Below, piece after piece: positions 1 to 9,280 of a DNA stretch of 23,000 bases (position 1 is its first letter; every line of letters begins with the position of its first letter). Below the pieces are notes generated by a model. That model was not told where the DNA came from, did no database searches, and worked only from the letters and a program-made list of their open reading frames with translations. Location of the stretch: NCBI RefSeq assembly GCF_037975245.1, contig NC_092569.1:17189501-17212500 (forward strand). Direction: 5' to 3'. The position numbers were made by a program, and so were the translations under genes. Source of the DNA: Apostichopus japonicus (lineage: Eukaryota > Echinodermata > Holothuroidea > Aspidochirotida > Stichopodidae).

Positions 1-442
1 AGTATCTGGATAAATAGGTTGTGTTAAATGATCGTTTTTTAAGCATAAAGAGAATGTTATAGTTTATATAAAAACTGTTTTCTTATGACAGGAATCTGCT
101 GCGTTTATGAACATTTCCAAGTGAATGTTAGAGAATATTTGTGTATACGTGCCGTTTTTTTTTTTAATAGCGTCGGGGGGGGGGATTCCATTTGTAAAGA
201 TGTAGCCTTCAACATGGCTCCTAGGATAAATAAGAATGAAAATATGAACTTTCTGATAAATAGATTGCCAATCTAGATCTGTCCAGTCTTGCCAGGTGAT
301 GACGAGAACTCGCACAACAGTGTTGTAAGAAAATAATAATATATGCATACAAGTTGGATATCGCACCATTCAAATATTACTTAAAGGGAAGGTCATGAAC
401 GGTCACCTCAGAAATATTTGCGCTATAGGCGTGTTTGCAATG
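1..442 (+). repeat. Dispersed repeat copy A (truncated by window start, internally deleted)
   Basis: Positions 1-385 align by eye with 10040-10405 (copy B) and 16344-16760 (copy C). Shared landmarks are GTATCTGGATAAA, GAATGTTATAGT, AAAACTG(T/C)TTTCT, a G-run at 175-184 and GATCTGTCCAGTCTTGCCAGG. From about 390 to 442 the copy continues with a stretch matching 11344-11398 (GTCATGAACGGTCACCTCAG). About 930 bp present in B is therefore missing from A. All three open frames in A are disrupted in B or C, so I read it as noncoding. The family is not recognised. Confidence 0.8.
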
Positions 443-960
443 TCTCAGCCGGACGAATTACATATGTTTGTAGAACTGATAGCTGTTAATGGGTGAACTA
501 TGTAGGTGAAACAGGCTACCAGTTCTGCTTACGTGTTAATAATCACAAAAAAACTATTCGTGATAATTTTGAAGGATTCCCCGTTTCCGAACATTTCAAT
601 CTTCATAAACATTCTCTCAAATACCTAAAATGTATTTTAAATGCGTCGAACCTTCAAATTTGTATCTGACCGTAATCGAAAAGCAATCGATTGGATATTT
701 CGTATTAAGTCTCACATCACCAGCCTCAACAAAGACTTGGGACCACTAAACAGCTATTAGTTTTACAAACATGTAATCTGTTCTTCCTATTCTTTGCTCC
801 TTAATCTGCTTACTGTATAGTCATGGTTTATTTGGTTCTATTTCCAGCAATGCCCCTTACACTTATCTAGCGTCATACTTTCATTATTACATTTTGTATT
901 TTTTCATCCCACTGTCTAGTATTGCTGACGAATGTCCGAGGGGTACCAAAAATTACAATA
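443..960 (+). mobile_element. Penelope-like retroelement 3' remnant with GIY-YIG endonuclease domain
   Basis: A degraded reading frame shows the C-terminal GIY-YIG endonuclease that Penelope-like elements carry after their reverse transcriptase. NYVGETG is encoded at 496-516, PVSEHFN near 580-600, and a tail resembling the usual end of these proteins (RKAIDWIF...SLNKDLGPLNSY) runs to a TAG at 758-760. There is an in-frame stop just before NYVGETG, and a frame change lies between the SEHFN and WIF blocks, so the copy is dead. The reverse transcriptase is absent. About 165 bp of 3' tail follows, ending in a hammerhead-like motif at 925-951. The element abuts repeat copy A. The GIY-YIG assignment rests on motif recognition only. 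Confidence 0.7.
925..951 (+). other. Decayed hammerhead-core-like motif of the PLE tail
   Basis: CTGACGA is followed by a GTCC / GGGTAC hairpin-like pair and CCAAAAA. This resembles the hammerhead arrangement CUGANGA - stem II - GAAA, but the last box is damaged. It sits downstream of the PLE stop codon, in the position of the better copy at 2901-2931. Confidence 0.35.
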
Positions 961-1763
961 TATGTGTAATATCTTATTTCTGTGTTTGTTCTAGGGGGAT
1001 TTAAAAACATTGTTAATCCTGACTAATAATGAATAAATAGGACACATCTGGCAACTCAAACAAAAGTGAAAAACAGGATGCGAGTAATTGATACAAATAG
1101 ATTTCAATTTTATTCAGAGTTGTCTACTAGACGTAGATCATTAAATTTCTATAATTTCCATTTACAAGATTTTTCAAACATAAATACCACCATCGTAAAT
1201 GTATTTCAACATTACGGTAGCTCATAACCGCCACACAAATACACCACCTTTTGACTAAAGTCCATTTATCTATGAAAGAATATCGAAACGGTAGTTCTGC
1301 AATGAAACTTAATCATATATCTTGCATATGAAAGAATGGAAATTAAAGTAAATATTAAAAATATAAGATATAAAAAAATGTATGAATTTGACATTAATTT
1401 CTTTTTAACATTTCATTTGAAGTCTATATGAAAAACAATGTATCTTTTTCAGAATTTTCCTGTTAGTTGCATTGTTACTGCAAACCAGTAGAGACTTAAT
1501 TCCACAAGTACCTCTAACAACAGTCACGACAGAAAAATGTTTTTGACTGAGAATGATGGAGTAAGAAAAACTGTGAAAGATGGAGCAAGGATGACTGGCA
1601 TGGTTACAACCAACCTGAGATTGAATAATGTACACAAATCCAGGTTAACTAATTTACAGTAATTTTATTGAAATTATTCTCATGTACAGACCGTACGGGA
1701 TGAATATTGACTTTTCGCCTAGTATGATTATGAGAACCATTCTTAACATCTCATTTAAATATG
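961..1763. other. AT-rich noncoding stretch
   Basis: I see no recognisable gene, RNA or element here. Open frames are short and of low complexity. Confidence 0.6.
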
Positions 1764-2191
1764 ATCTATAGCAGGGTTGTCCAACCTTTTGCAGTGGGGG
1801 GGGGGGGGGACACATGGAATGATTATGATGAAGGAGGGGCAGCATGAACCCTACACTCGATTTTCGACTTTTTGCCCGAAGCCCAAGGCAACAAGATGTG
1901 AGCACTGCGCGCAGAGCACACTGATTTATTTTCTTTTCTGATAAAACAGATGAATAAAGTTCAGCCACCACCCCCCCCCCCTCCGGGGAGAGAGTGTCAC
2001 ACAAACTGACCTGTATGCAGTTTTATGGACCCGGAAGGTTCGAATGATTGATTGTATAGCTTCAAATTGTCATCAATAAATCTGCTCACTAAAATTTCGC
2101 ACCGTAGAGCATCTCTGGCGGGCCGGACGCAACCCTCCGGCGGGCCGGACTGTGGCCCGCGGGCCGTAGGCTGGACAACCCTGATCTATAG
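1764..2191. mobile_element. hAT-type MITE, 412 bp, with 8-bp target-site duplication
   Basis: The element runs from 1772 to 2183. Its ends are CAGGGTTGTCCAACCT on the left and, on the reverse strand of the right end, CAGGGTTGTCCAGCCT, a match of 15 of 16. It is flanked by a perfect 8-bp direct repeat ATCTATAG at 1764-1771 and 2184-2191. An 8-bp duplication and CAGGG...CCCTG ends are typical of the hAT superfamily. There is no transposase, so it is non-autonomous. Inside are a G14 run (1796-1809), a C11 run (1971-1981) and a GC-rich right arm (2118-2170) with palindromic GGCCCGCGGGCC. Confidence 0.9.
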
Positions 2192-2199
2192 GGATACAT

Positions 2200-2690
2200 G
2201 CAAAATGATGCAAAAATATGCAAATCAAATATAAATAAATAGTGATGAACTGGCAATGCTTGATACTTGTATCACCTTAATGATGTAAGTGTGTGATTGA
2301 GTATTGGCCAAAAAGTTTCATTTTCAAGTCAATAACATTCTGAGAACTGCTTAGACCTCTCCACTACTAAGTTTCCTTCCTGTTCAGATTAATTCCCCAA
2401 CGGAAACATTTTGAAATGTCATGTTTGGACCTTATCATGACCCCAAATGATCTTTGACCTACTTTTGTGAACACACCCAATGAAGTCCTTGACATGTGCA
2501 ACAACTTGGGCAACTTCGTTGCACATAAACACATTGATCACACATACAGTAGGTAACTGGGGGCAACAGTTGCTTAACATAATCGAACAGAGGGATGAAT
2601 GGACACACAGACAGATGAATAGATTCATTTTTACGATATCAACTTCATTGGCTTGGCAAGCTACTTGATCATAAAATACAAGTCTAGATT
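2200..2690. other. Noncoding stretch, possible old repeat with DR1-like site
   Basis: There is no gene. Positions 2430-2625 have the look of an old interspersed repeat, ending in a decayed GATGAATGGACACACAGACA-type simple sequence at about 2593-2620. The family is not identified. A DR1-type nuclear-receptor-like site (TGATCTTTGACCT, 2448-2460) lies inside it. Confidence 0.35.
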
Positions 2691-2935
2691 AATCCATTTG
2701 TGTATATCCTTTAATCCCCTCTCTGTCCCTCCACTGTCTATCCCCTACCTCTCCTCCTCCCCTGTTGCTTTCTTCTCTCCATCTCCTGTCTACTTATAAT
2801 TCCCTTTCATCCATCTCATTGTGTTCACCGCGCTCATTAACCTGTTTGTATTATGTGCGTGTTTTTGTCCCTTCTGTTACTGTTACTAATCATTTAGCCT
2901 CTGAAGAAGATCCTGCTAGGATCGAAACGTCAGGC
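2690..2935 (+). mobile_element. Penelope-like element 3' tail, copy 2
   Basis: A pyrimidine-rich stretch (2708-2790) leads into CTCATTAACCTGT.TGTATTAT and TTACTGTTACT, and then a conserved hairpin motif at 2901-2931. The same order occurs at 14867-15092, so the two are copies of one family. There is no coding domain upstream here. Assignment to Penelope-like elements rests on the similar pyrimidine/hairpin tail after the GIY-YIG remnant at 443-960. It is inference, and another retroelement class is possible. Confidence 0.5.
2901..2931 (+). ncRNA. Hammerhead-ribozyme-like motif
   Basis: The order is CTGAAGAA (2901-2908), a perfect 6-bp stem GATCCT / AGGATC with a GCT loop (2909-2923), then GAAAC (2924-2928) and GTC (2929-2931). 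This reproduces the hammerhead core CUGANGA - stem II - GAAA with one extra base in the first box. Hammerheads are known from Penelope-like elements. Stems I and III were not found, so activity is not shown. Confidence 0.45.
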
Positions 2936-3195
2936 CAATTTACTTTTACACAAATTCGAAAGAAAAACAAAATTGTTAAAACAATTATGCAGATTTAAAA
3001 GAAAAAAACTTCAAAATATATGACTTCTAGAAGGTTTTCAAGAGCTAAACATATACATATAAGGAAACTGATCAAGAAATTGATCAACATTAACTCAGAG
3101 AAGCTGTTAAAGAGTGTTGCTGGACATCTTTACCTCTCATTCTAAATCCAGGCAGCTACACTGTACTGTACTTGCTTGACAGTAGCATCAGTAGC

Positions 3196-3450
3196 ATCAT
3201 TTTGATGTAAATTGATGAATTGATGACATTGCGGTACAATTGTAATTAAAGATTTTGTTAGAAAATCTATAGAATGTTGTATTGACAAGATTATGAAATG
3301 ATCAGTTCATCATTTTGCTGCAAATTGTTGAAATGATGACATCCTGATGCATGGGTTATTACAGATTTTGCTGGAAAATGCTGTTAATGATGTTTTAATC
3401 ATCAATTTATCATTTATTTGCTACAATTACATGGTTGAAATGTCTTACTA
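3196..3450. repeat. Degenerate tandem repeat, about 2.4 units of ~100-112 bp
   Basis: The unit starts with TCATTTTG(A/C)TG(T/C)AAATTG and includes GATGACAT and GATTTTG(T/C)T.GAAAAT. It starts near 3197 and 3309, and a partial copy (ATCATTTATTTGCTACAATT) starts near 3408. The copies are visibly diverged. Confidence 0.6.
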
Positions 3451-3459
3451 TGCGAAACG

Positions 3460-4200
3460 GTGGTATATAATTTCATCATTTTTCAGCATTATATTGAGGT
3501 AAATCACTTTATAAAGTTTAGAATTTTTTTTTTTTTCATTTTGGCAAATTGTTTGATAGAGTATACTACAGTAACTAAAAGCTGCTAAGTACAAAATATG
3601 TAAAATGTTGGCAGCACCTTAACAATCCCATAAAAAGTGACACAACACGATATAAATTATTGCAAGTATATTGAGTCAATTGTCCCACATTCAAAATGCT
3701 TCAACAATACATATCATGATGAGCTGCACTAAATGAACAAGACAAAAAGAAAAGGGTTCCGATGAGGTGCAACATAAAGACCCTGTTGACAAAGATACCC
3801 CATCTTCTGAACACTGTGAGGTGCACTTGCAAATAATTATTTTGTTTTGTTTTGTAATTGAATGCTTACATGATCAACACAGAAGACCCAAACAGACATC
3901 TGTACTTAAAATACATCTCAGGTCTTACATCCTGATTTAAAGAAAAACATAAACAAAATTGCTACAGAGTTGATAAAGCACCCAGATATTCATGCCACTG
4001 CAAAATGCTAATAGCCAGATATTATGATAGTGTACAGTGATAATTCCTGATCAGACGTAACCCTTTCTTATCCGTATATCATTTGATGTTGCAATAGTAC
4101 ATCCTAGATCAAAGAAAACAAGAAATGGAGATGCTTGGACTATGACCAAGCTGCATAGTGATGAATATTCATGGCAGATGTCTAGACCAGTTTACTGTAC
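3460..4200. other. AT-rich noncoding stretch
   Basis: I see nothing recognisable beyond homopolymer T-runs and TGTTTTGTTTTG near 3841. Confidence 0.55.
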
Positions 4201-4207
4201 GAGCTTT

Positions 4208-4711
4208 GATTGGGCGATTATGTAAGGAAGAGGATAATAGCCATTAAGTGTTCAGTCTTTTCAGCAATTGAGAATGCTGATTGTACAGATTGGCTGTGAT
4301 TGGTCCACTACAGAACAGAAGAGCATAAACACCATAAATAGGGTAAATCTTGTACTCAGCATGTCAAAATGATGTGTGTTAGCTGCCTGTGATTGGTCAA
4401 TTAGATATGGTAGTGCATAAACTCCATTGGGTTGGCTAAATAATATCCACATGTTTCACACTATATTGCCATACACAATGTATGGAAGTGAGTAACGGGT
4501 TCCTGAATAGGGATTGGTAAAATAAACACGGGAGGGCATAAACACAAGTTTTCTTGAAAGTATTATAACTTAAATGAAAATTCAATAACTAACGCCAGTT
4601 AAGAGACCGTTGTGCAAAATGGCACCAACATGATACAGTGTAGTTAACGTATTAACCAGTAGTGATTGGTCAGTAACGGTAGTCTGATAGCAAATTAGTG
4701 TCGCTTATTGG
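4208..4711 (-). promoter_or_regulatory. Cluster of eight inverted CCAAT boxes with a repeated module
   Basis: ATTGG (CCAAT on the minus strand) occurs within short matches starting at 4208, 4288, 4298, 4391, 4425, 4512, 4664 and 4706, all in the same orientation. Three of them (4298, 4391, 4512) are followed after 24-25 bp by GCATAAAC (4323, 4415, 4536). The array therefore looks like a diverged tandem module of 93-121 bp. Either an old tandem repeat or an NF-Y-type promoter/enhancer would explain it. No transcription unit was found on either side, so regulatory function is unproven. Confidence 0.45.
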
Positions 4712-4719
4712 TCGATAGG

Positions 4720-7640
4720 AATTAGTGTAGAGAGGAAGTAACTTTTTTTCAATTGTGTCCAATTATATCTCTTGCTGTAATTTAAAACGTATTGTTAATA
4801 AAAAGATACAAATAATGTAGAAAGAAAATGGAGGGGAAAATGAAACTAGAAAGAAAAATATAAACATGATAGAATAACACCAAAAACAAACAGTTTATAC
4901 TGTATACACATTGCACCCAAAAGAAGCATTCATGAGTACAGTACTGCACACATAAATAATCTACATGTACAGGTTAGTTGATTAAAAAATTGGGCAGAAA
5001 TATTTTCTCTTGAATGTTGAGACTACTGACATTATATTATCCTGAACTGGCTTCTTTTCCATTTCAAATAATTGGAGATTTACACAGCAGAAAACACTAG
5101 ATATAATATTAAATATTAAAATAGAAAGATTATATAACCAAATAAAAATGAAAAACCACCTGATAATTTTATTTAATTAAATTAAGGTCATCAGTTTTAT
5201 TCCTACCTAACTAAATAAATTTAAACACTTCTAATTCTACTTCAACTAGTATCTTAATACTACCTGAAAAGTATTTTGTTCCCTCATTTAGCCATTTAAT
5301 TGTCTAATTTACAATGGCTGAATGTCTGGAAATGTTTTACAAATCTTGAAGTTACTTTTTTTTTAAGATAATTTAATAAAATGTCAGAATCGATTTCAGC
5401 AATTTCTTTTCATTAATTTCTTTTCATCATGACTATTTTCTTATTTTCAAGAAAGCTTTTTTTATAAGTTATAACAAATTAAAGTAGTTGTTTCTTGATT
5501 GTGAAACATCAAGAATTTAGTAGAAGTAGCCTCAGATTGATGTAAAAAATGAACAGCTTGGCATATCTATTTGAAACAAAGGACTGCAAAGTACTGTTTA
5601 AAATATATCTTATGATAATAAAAGGTAAATATTATATTAAATTGGAATTACAGACTCAATTATAAGTCATATTTCTAATGCACTCCCAAGCTGATTGTGT
5701 TTAGATTGATAACCAAGGAGTTGTGTGTTACGGTTTATATAGTTATGAGCTCCAAATGAATGATTTATTTTCCATTTAAAAAAAAAAACTAAATTGGTAA
5801 TATTGTACTATACCAAGAATGACACATTTATTTTTGCAAATAGATGAGGTGAAACTTACATTTAAATCTATGGTGATAGTATTCTATGTTAGAAGCAAAG
5901 GAACAAGCCAACCAGATGTCTTCCTACATTTAAAAAAAGAAGTATATTTCATTGTTAAAATATCAGCTTTTCAAAGTGATTTTTTTTAAATAGTTTTGTT
6001 AAACAACATAACTGTAATTATTTAATTGGTTGACTTAATTTCATTTTGGTATGCTGTAAAGTAAAAGGTCACAATGCAGGTACACTATTTTGGTGAACAA
6101 TTCATGTCCTACAGACTCAGTAGTACATATTCTCAGGTTTCCAAAAGGCAGAACTAGCTTCCTTTATATGAACATTGGGCAGCAACTTTGTATCATATTT
6201 GAAACTTTTGTCAATTTTACAAAGTATACATATAAAGAAAAGAAACAGCAAAGATACAACACAGTTCATGCTATTTTGATGATGTTTTTGCCAAACACAA
6301 CACACAAAACAGTATTCTCAGGTTTACTACAGCCATGATTGGCTCTGTCAAATCAATATATGAGAACTTAAACAGTTAACAGTATATAACTGGTTTTCAG
6401 CATCAAACATATTTGATTGATTTTGCTTTCTTACTGCAATGCTAATGTAAAAAAGATAAAAATAAAAGGGGAATACTGATTTACAGTAGTTACAGTGTAC
6501 AATAGCAACTTTACAATGTATGACTCTTTCAAAAGGCATATATTAATTACTGTAAATTGTGCAGGCAATATTTGAAATGCTGCATTGTAGTTGCAACTAT
6601 GATCCAGTACTTATTGTATGTATAGTGTAATTAAAATCACTAAATAATTAGTTTTCCAAAGGATTCCAAATAGTTTAATTCTAATGTACAGAAAAACACA
6701 AGGTAACAATTACCTTTCATTTCTTTTTCAATTTCAAACCTTGGATACTTTTTACCTATATAAAGTTCATTCCTCCTGGGATTTACCTGGAAGAAAGTTT
6801 TTTTCAGGGACAAAATTACACATGGCCGGAATATCTGCCTTGGATTTTACACATGCTGAATATCTTTCCATACAGTAAATACTGTAAAAACATGTCCAAT
6901 GTGTTGGTCATCTGATCGTTAAATGGCTGTTTGATTTAGGATTATGTTAAAATAAAATGACTTTTAAAATGACTATGTTATGTTAAATTAGTACACTTTC
7001 TAAATAGCCAAATACAGTTCCCTTTTTAATGAACTCTAATTTATTTGAAATATGTTTTACTTATAACAGTTTTTTTTTTTGTATAACATGTTTATTCCCA
7101 ATTATTGGATAAGACACTTATGAAAAGTTGAAACAGGTAAGGATACAGGAATGAAATTACACTTTCTTCAAATGTTAGTTTTAAGGTTCCGCTGTCTATA
7201 TTATCTTCATACAACGTGCTCGTACTGTTAAATAAACGGTAAGCAATTGGTTTGCAACCTTTAATAAAGATATCAAATTACTCCAATCATTTCGTAGAAT
7301 CAAGTCATCTCCCCCTCTCTATTCCTTTTTTCCACTCTTATTTAGTATTTGACATTTTGACATATACACCAACACGATTTATACAAGTAACCTCGTACAC
7401 CAGTTAATTTTAGGGGACGAAGCGTGAAAGGGCAATCGATATTGTCGCAAACATTGAAGTTCTAAAACATATGTGAAATTAATAGTGGAAATAATATAAT
7501 TTTCCATTTACCCAAATAAACAATTGTTTCCTTAGATCCCTCCCCTAACCGATGTAAGCCAAATTTGGGACCCTCCCCACCCCCTTCTCCACTAACATTT
7601 AAAATCGATACGGAGGGTAGAAAAAGGGCTCAACCACGTA
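4720..7640. other. Long AT-rich noncoding stretch
   Basis: Short frames at 6090-6338 (+) and 6684-6878 (+) have no recognisable domain and no matching pair of splice sites. No repeats, RNA genes or element ends were seen. From about 7530 the sequence turns pyrimidine- and C-rich just before element D. Confidence 0.55.
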
Positions 7641-8333
7641 CCCATTTGGCGGGTTTAACCCCCAGAACAAATCAGGGGACTTACCAGGGGCGTATCCAGG
7701 GTTTTCTGACCCGGGGGGCGCCAATTACTATCTAAGCGGAGCGCCACCATCGGTTGGCGCGCAGCGTAGAAGAAAATTTTCTGGTTTTGATACCCCCAAG
7801 ACCACCGGAAATGGCACTTCTCATGCTTAAAAATGACCAACCAGATGTACACTTTTTGCCTGAGCACCAAGTATTTCCCAATAGTTTTTTTTTTTTCCAT
7901 CCATAACCATTTTTAAGATTGTCACCAGTCACAAATCATGTTCAACCTCATCGCATGTCCTGTGGATCATTGCTTTTGTAGGTGATTCTACGTCGCGGCC
8001 CACAATACCCGTCAGCCCCCTTTTCAAGGTTTTCCCCATCTACATAAGATATTTTGTTGTTTACATTAGCATCCCGCGGTATACTGCGAAACTTTCACGG
8101 ATCGTACGGTACACGATGCCATACGATGTAGTAACCGATGCTGGCTTATGTGATATTGACATTAACATGTTTTTGGTTATTTTTTTCGGGCAAGTCGTTA
8201 CAGTCCCTAAATCAAATTGGGCTCGCACGCCCATGACTTCACACATAGACAGTTTTGAGGCTGTTCATTTTTGAATGCCATTTTCATGCTCATTGATATG
8301 ATGTGATATCTGCTGTTTGCTTTACAAATTCGA

Positions 8334-8682
8334 GCAGGCGTGTAGCCAGGAGTTTGCCAAGTGAGGGGCGAAGCCTGTAGGCAAACTATCTAAGCGTAGC
8401 GCCACCATGTGTTGGCGCGAAGCGTACAAGAAAATTTTTGGTCGAAAATGCCTCCCAGATCGCTGGAAATGGCACTACCCTGCAGGATCATTTGTTGGCG
8501 CGAAGCGTACAAGCAAATTTTGGCCGAAAATGCCTCCCAGATTGCTAGAAATGACACTTCCCCAGCCTTGTAAGTTGCATCTAAGCATTTTATTTTTTGA
8601 AATTACTAACGATGTCATAAAAAAATATGCTCAAGGGGGGGGGGGGGGTGGGGGCGGTCGCCCCCTTCCCGAAACGCGTCAT
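8334..8682. mobile_element. Nested TIR-like insertion inside element D
   Basis: Similarity to element E breaks after TACAAATTCGA (8333 / 19961). A second TIR-like start CAGGCGTGTAGCCAGGAG lies at 8335, and the right boundary resembles an inverted end (CGCCCCCTTCCCGAAACGCG, 8659-8678). It holds an 8-bp inverted repeat AGTTTGCC/GGCAAACT (8351-8358, 8380-8387), an 83-bp tandem duplication and a G14 run (8635-8648). No clear target duplication was found. Confidence 0.45.
8410..8560 (+). repeat. 83-bp tandem duplication
   Basis: TGTTGGCGCGAAGCGTACAA starts at 8410 and again at 8493. Each is followed by AAATTTT, GAAAATGCCTCCCAGAT and GCT.GAAATG.CAC. A diverged third relative lies at the start of element D (7750-7815). 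Confidence 0.8.
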
Positions 8683-8929
8683 GTTCCCCGACGACACGGT
8701 CGATTTCGAGACCAGCCACAGTTGGTTTCATAGCAGGTTTCATATACACACACACGCGTTATGATAGACCATATATAGTATATATGTACATATACATTAT
8801 TGAGAGAGGACAAAATGGAAACGTCAAAAATGGAGTTGACGATGGTATAGGGTGAGGCGCACGCCGCTTCCGAAATCCTTGATCAGTCATATAATAGGGA
8901 TCAGCGCTGTAATGATGTCACTGTTCCTC

Positions 8930-9097
8930 TTTCTCCTCCAGGTGTCTTGGCGTTTTTCTTTTACTCCCTCCTTTTCTCCTTTTTCTTTCTTTCTTCTTTT
9001 TCTTCCTCTCCTCCTCCTCTTTTTTCCCCTCTTTTTTCCCTTTTTTCTTCTCTTTTTGTTCTCTCTTCTTTTTCTTACCCGGGGGGCGCGCGCCCCC
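8930..9097 (+). repeat. Polypyrimidine tract followed by GC palindrome
   Basis: Positions about 8948-9079 are almost entirely C and T. They are followed by the perfect 16-bp palindrome GGGGGCGCGCGCCCCC at 9082-9097. The same arrangement recurs at 22080-22270 in element E, so it belongs to the element family. Frames called across it (low-complexity F/S/L or K/R-rich) are not genes. Confidence 0.85.
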
Positions 9098-9280
9098 AAC
9101 GCCCCCCCTCTGGAAACGCGCCTGCTTACCAACGCCTCTCTACTAAAAGACATAAAATTACAAACATTCCTGAAGTATTCCTTTAAAAGTATATATATGC
9201 AGTCGAAAATCTTTCAACATTTCATCGAAAGTTGCAGAATACTACACCGGGTTGCATCGAAGCAGTGTCCGTTTTACAAC

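Larger units (their letters stand above)
7680..9129. mobile_element. TIR element D, 1440 bp, with 5-bp target-site duplication CTTAC
   Basis: The left end is CAGGGGCGTATCCAGGG at 7685. The right end, read on the reverse strand from 9124, is CAGGCGCGTTTCCAGAG, a match of 14 of 17. Identical CTTAC flanks occupy 7680-7684 and 9125-9129. No transposase was seen, so it is probably non-autonomous. Three blocks (7768-8032, 8242-8333, 8669-9124) match element E in the same order. The superfamily is uncertain: the ends look hAT-like but the duplication is only 5 bp. Confidence 0.75.

Noticed and set aside
64-369. 101-codon minus-strand frame in repeat A
   Set aside because: The aligned segment in copy B has several stops, so it is not conserved as coding.
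1654-2004. 116-codon minus-strand frame
   Set aside because: It overlaps the left half and a poly-C run of the hAT MITE; its openness is an accident of the element sequence.
2765-2998. 77-codon frame containing EEDPARIETSG
   Set aside because: The segment is the translation of the hammerhead-like hairpin in a retroelement tail, not a protein gene.
4261-4452. Minus-strand frame with repeated DQSQ segments
   Set aside because: The peptide repeat is only the translation of the CCAAT-module tandem array.
8061-8246. 61-codon minus-strand frame inside element D
   Set aside because: The composition looks plausible but there is no recognised domain and no counterpart in element E.
8407-8733. 108-codon frame with duplicated peptide
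   Set aside because: It is the translation of the 83-bp tandem duplication and a poly-G run within element D.
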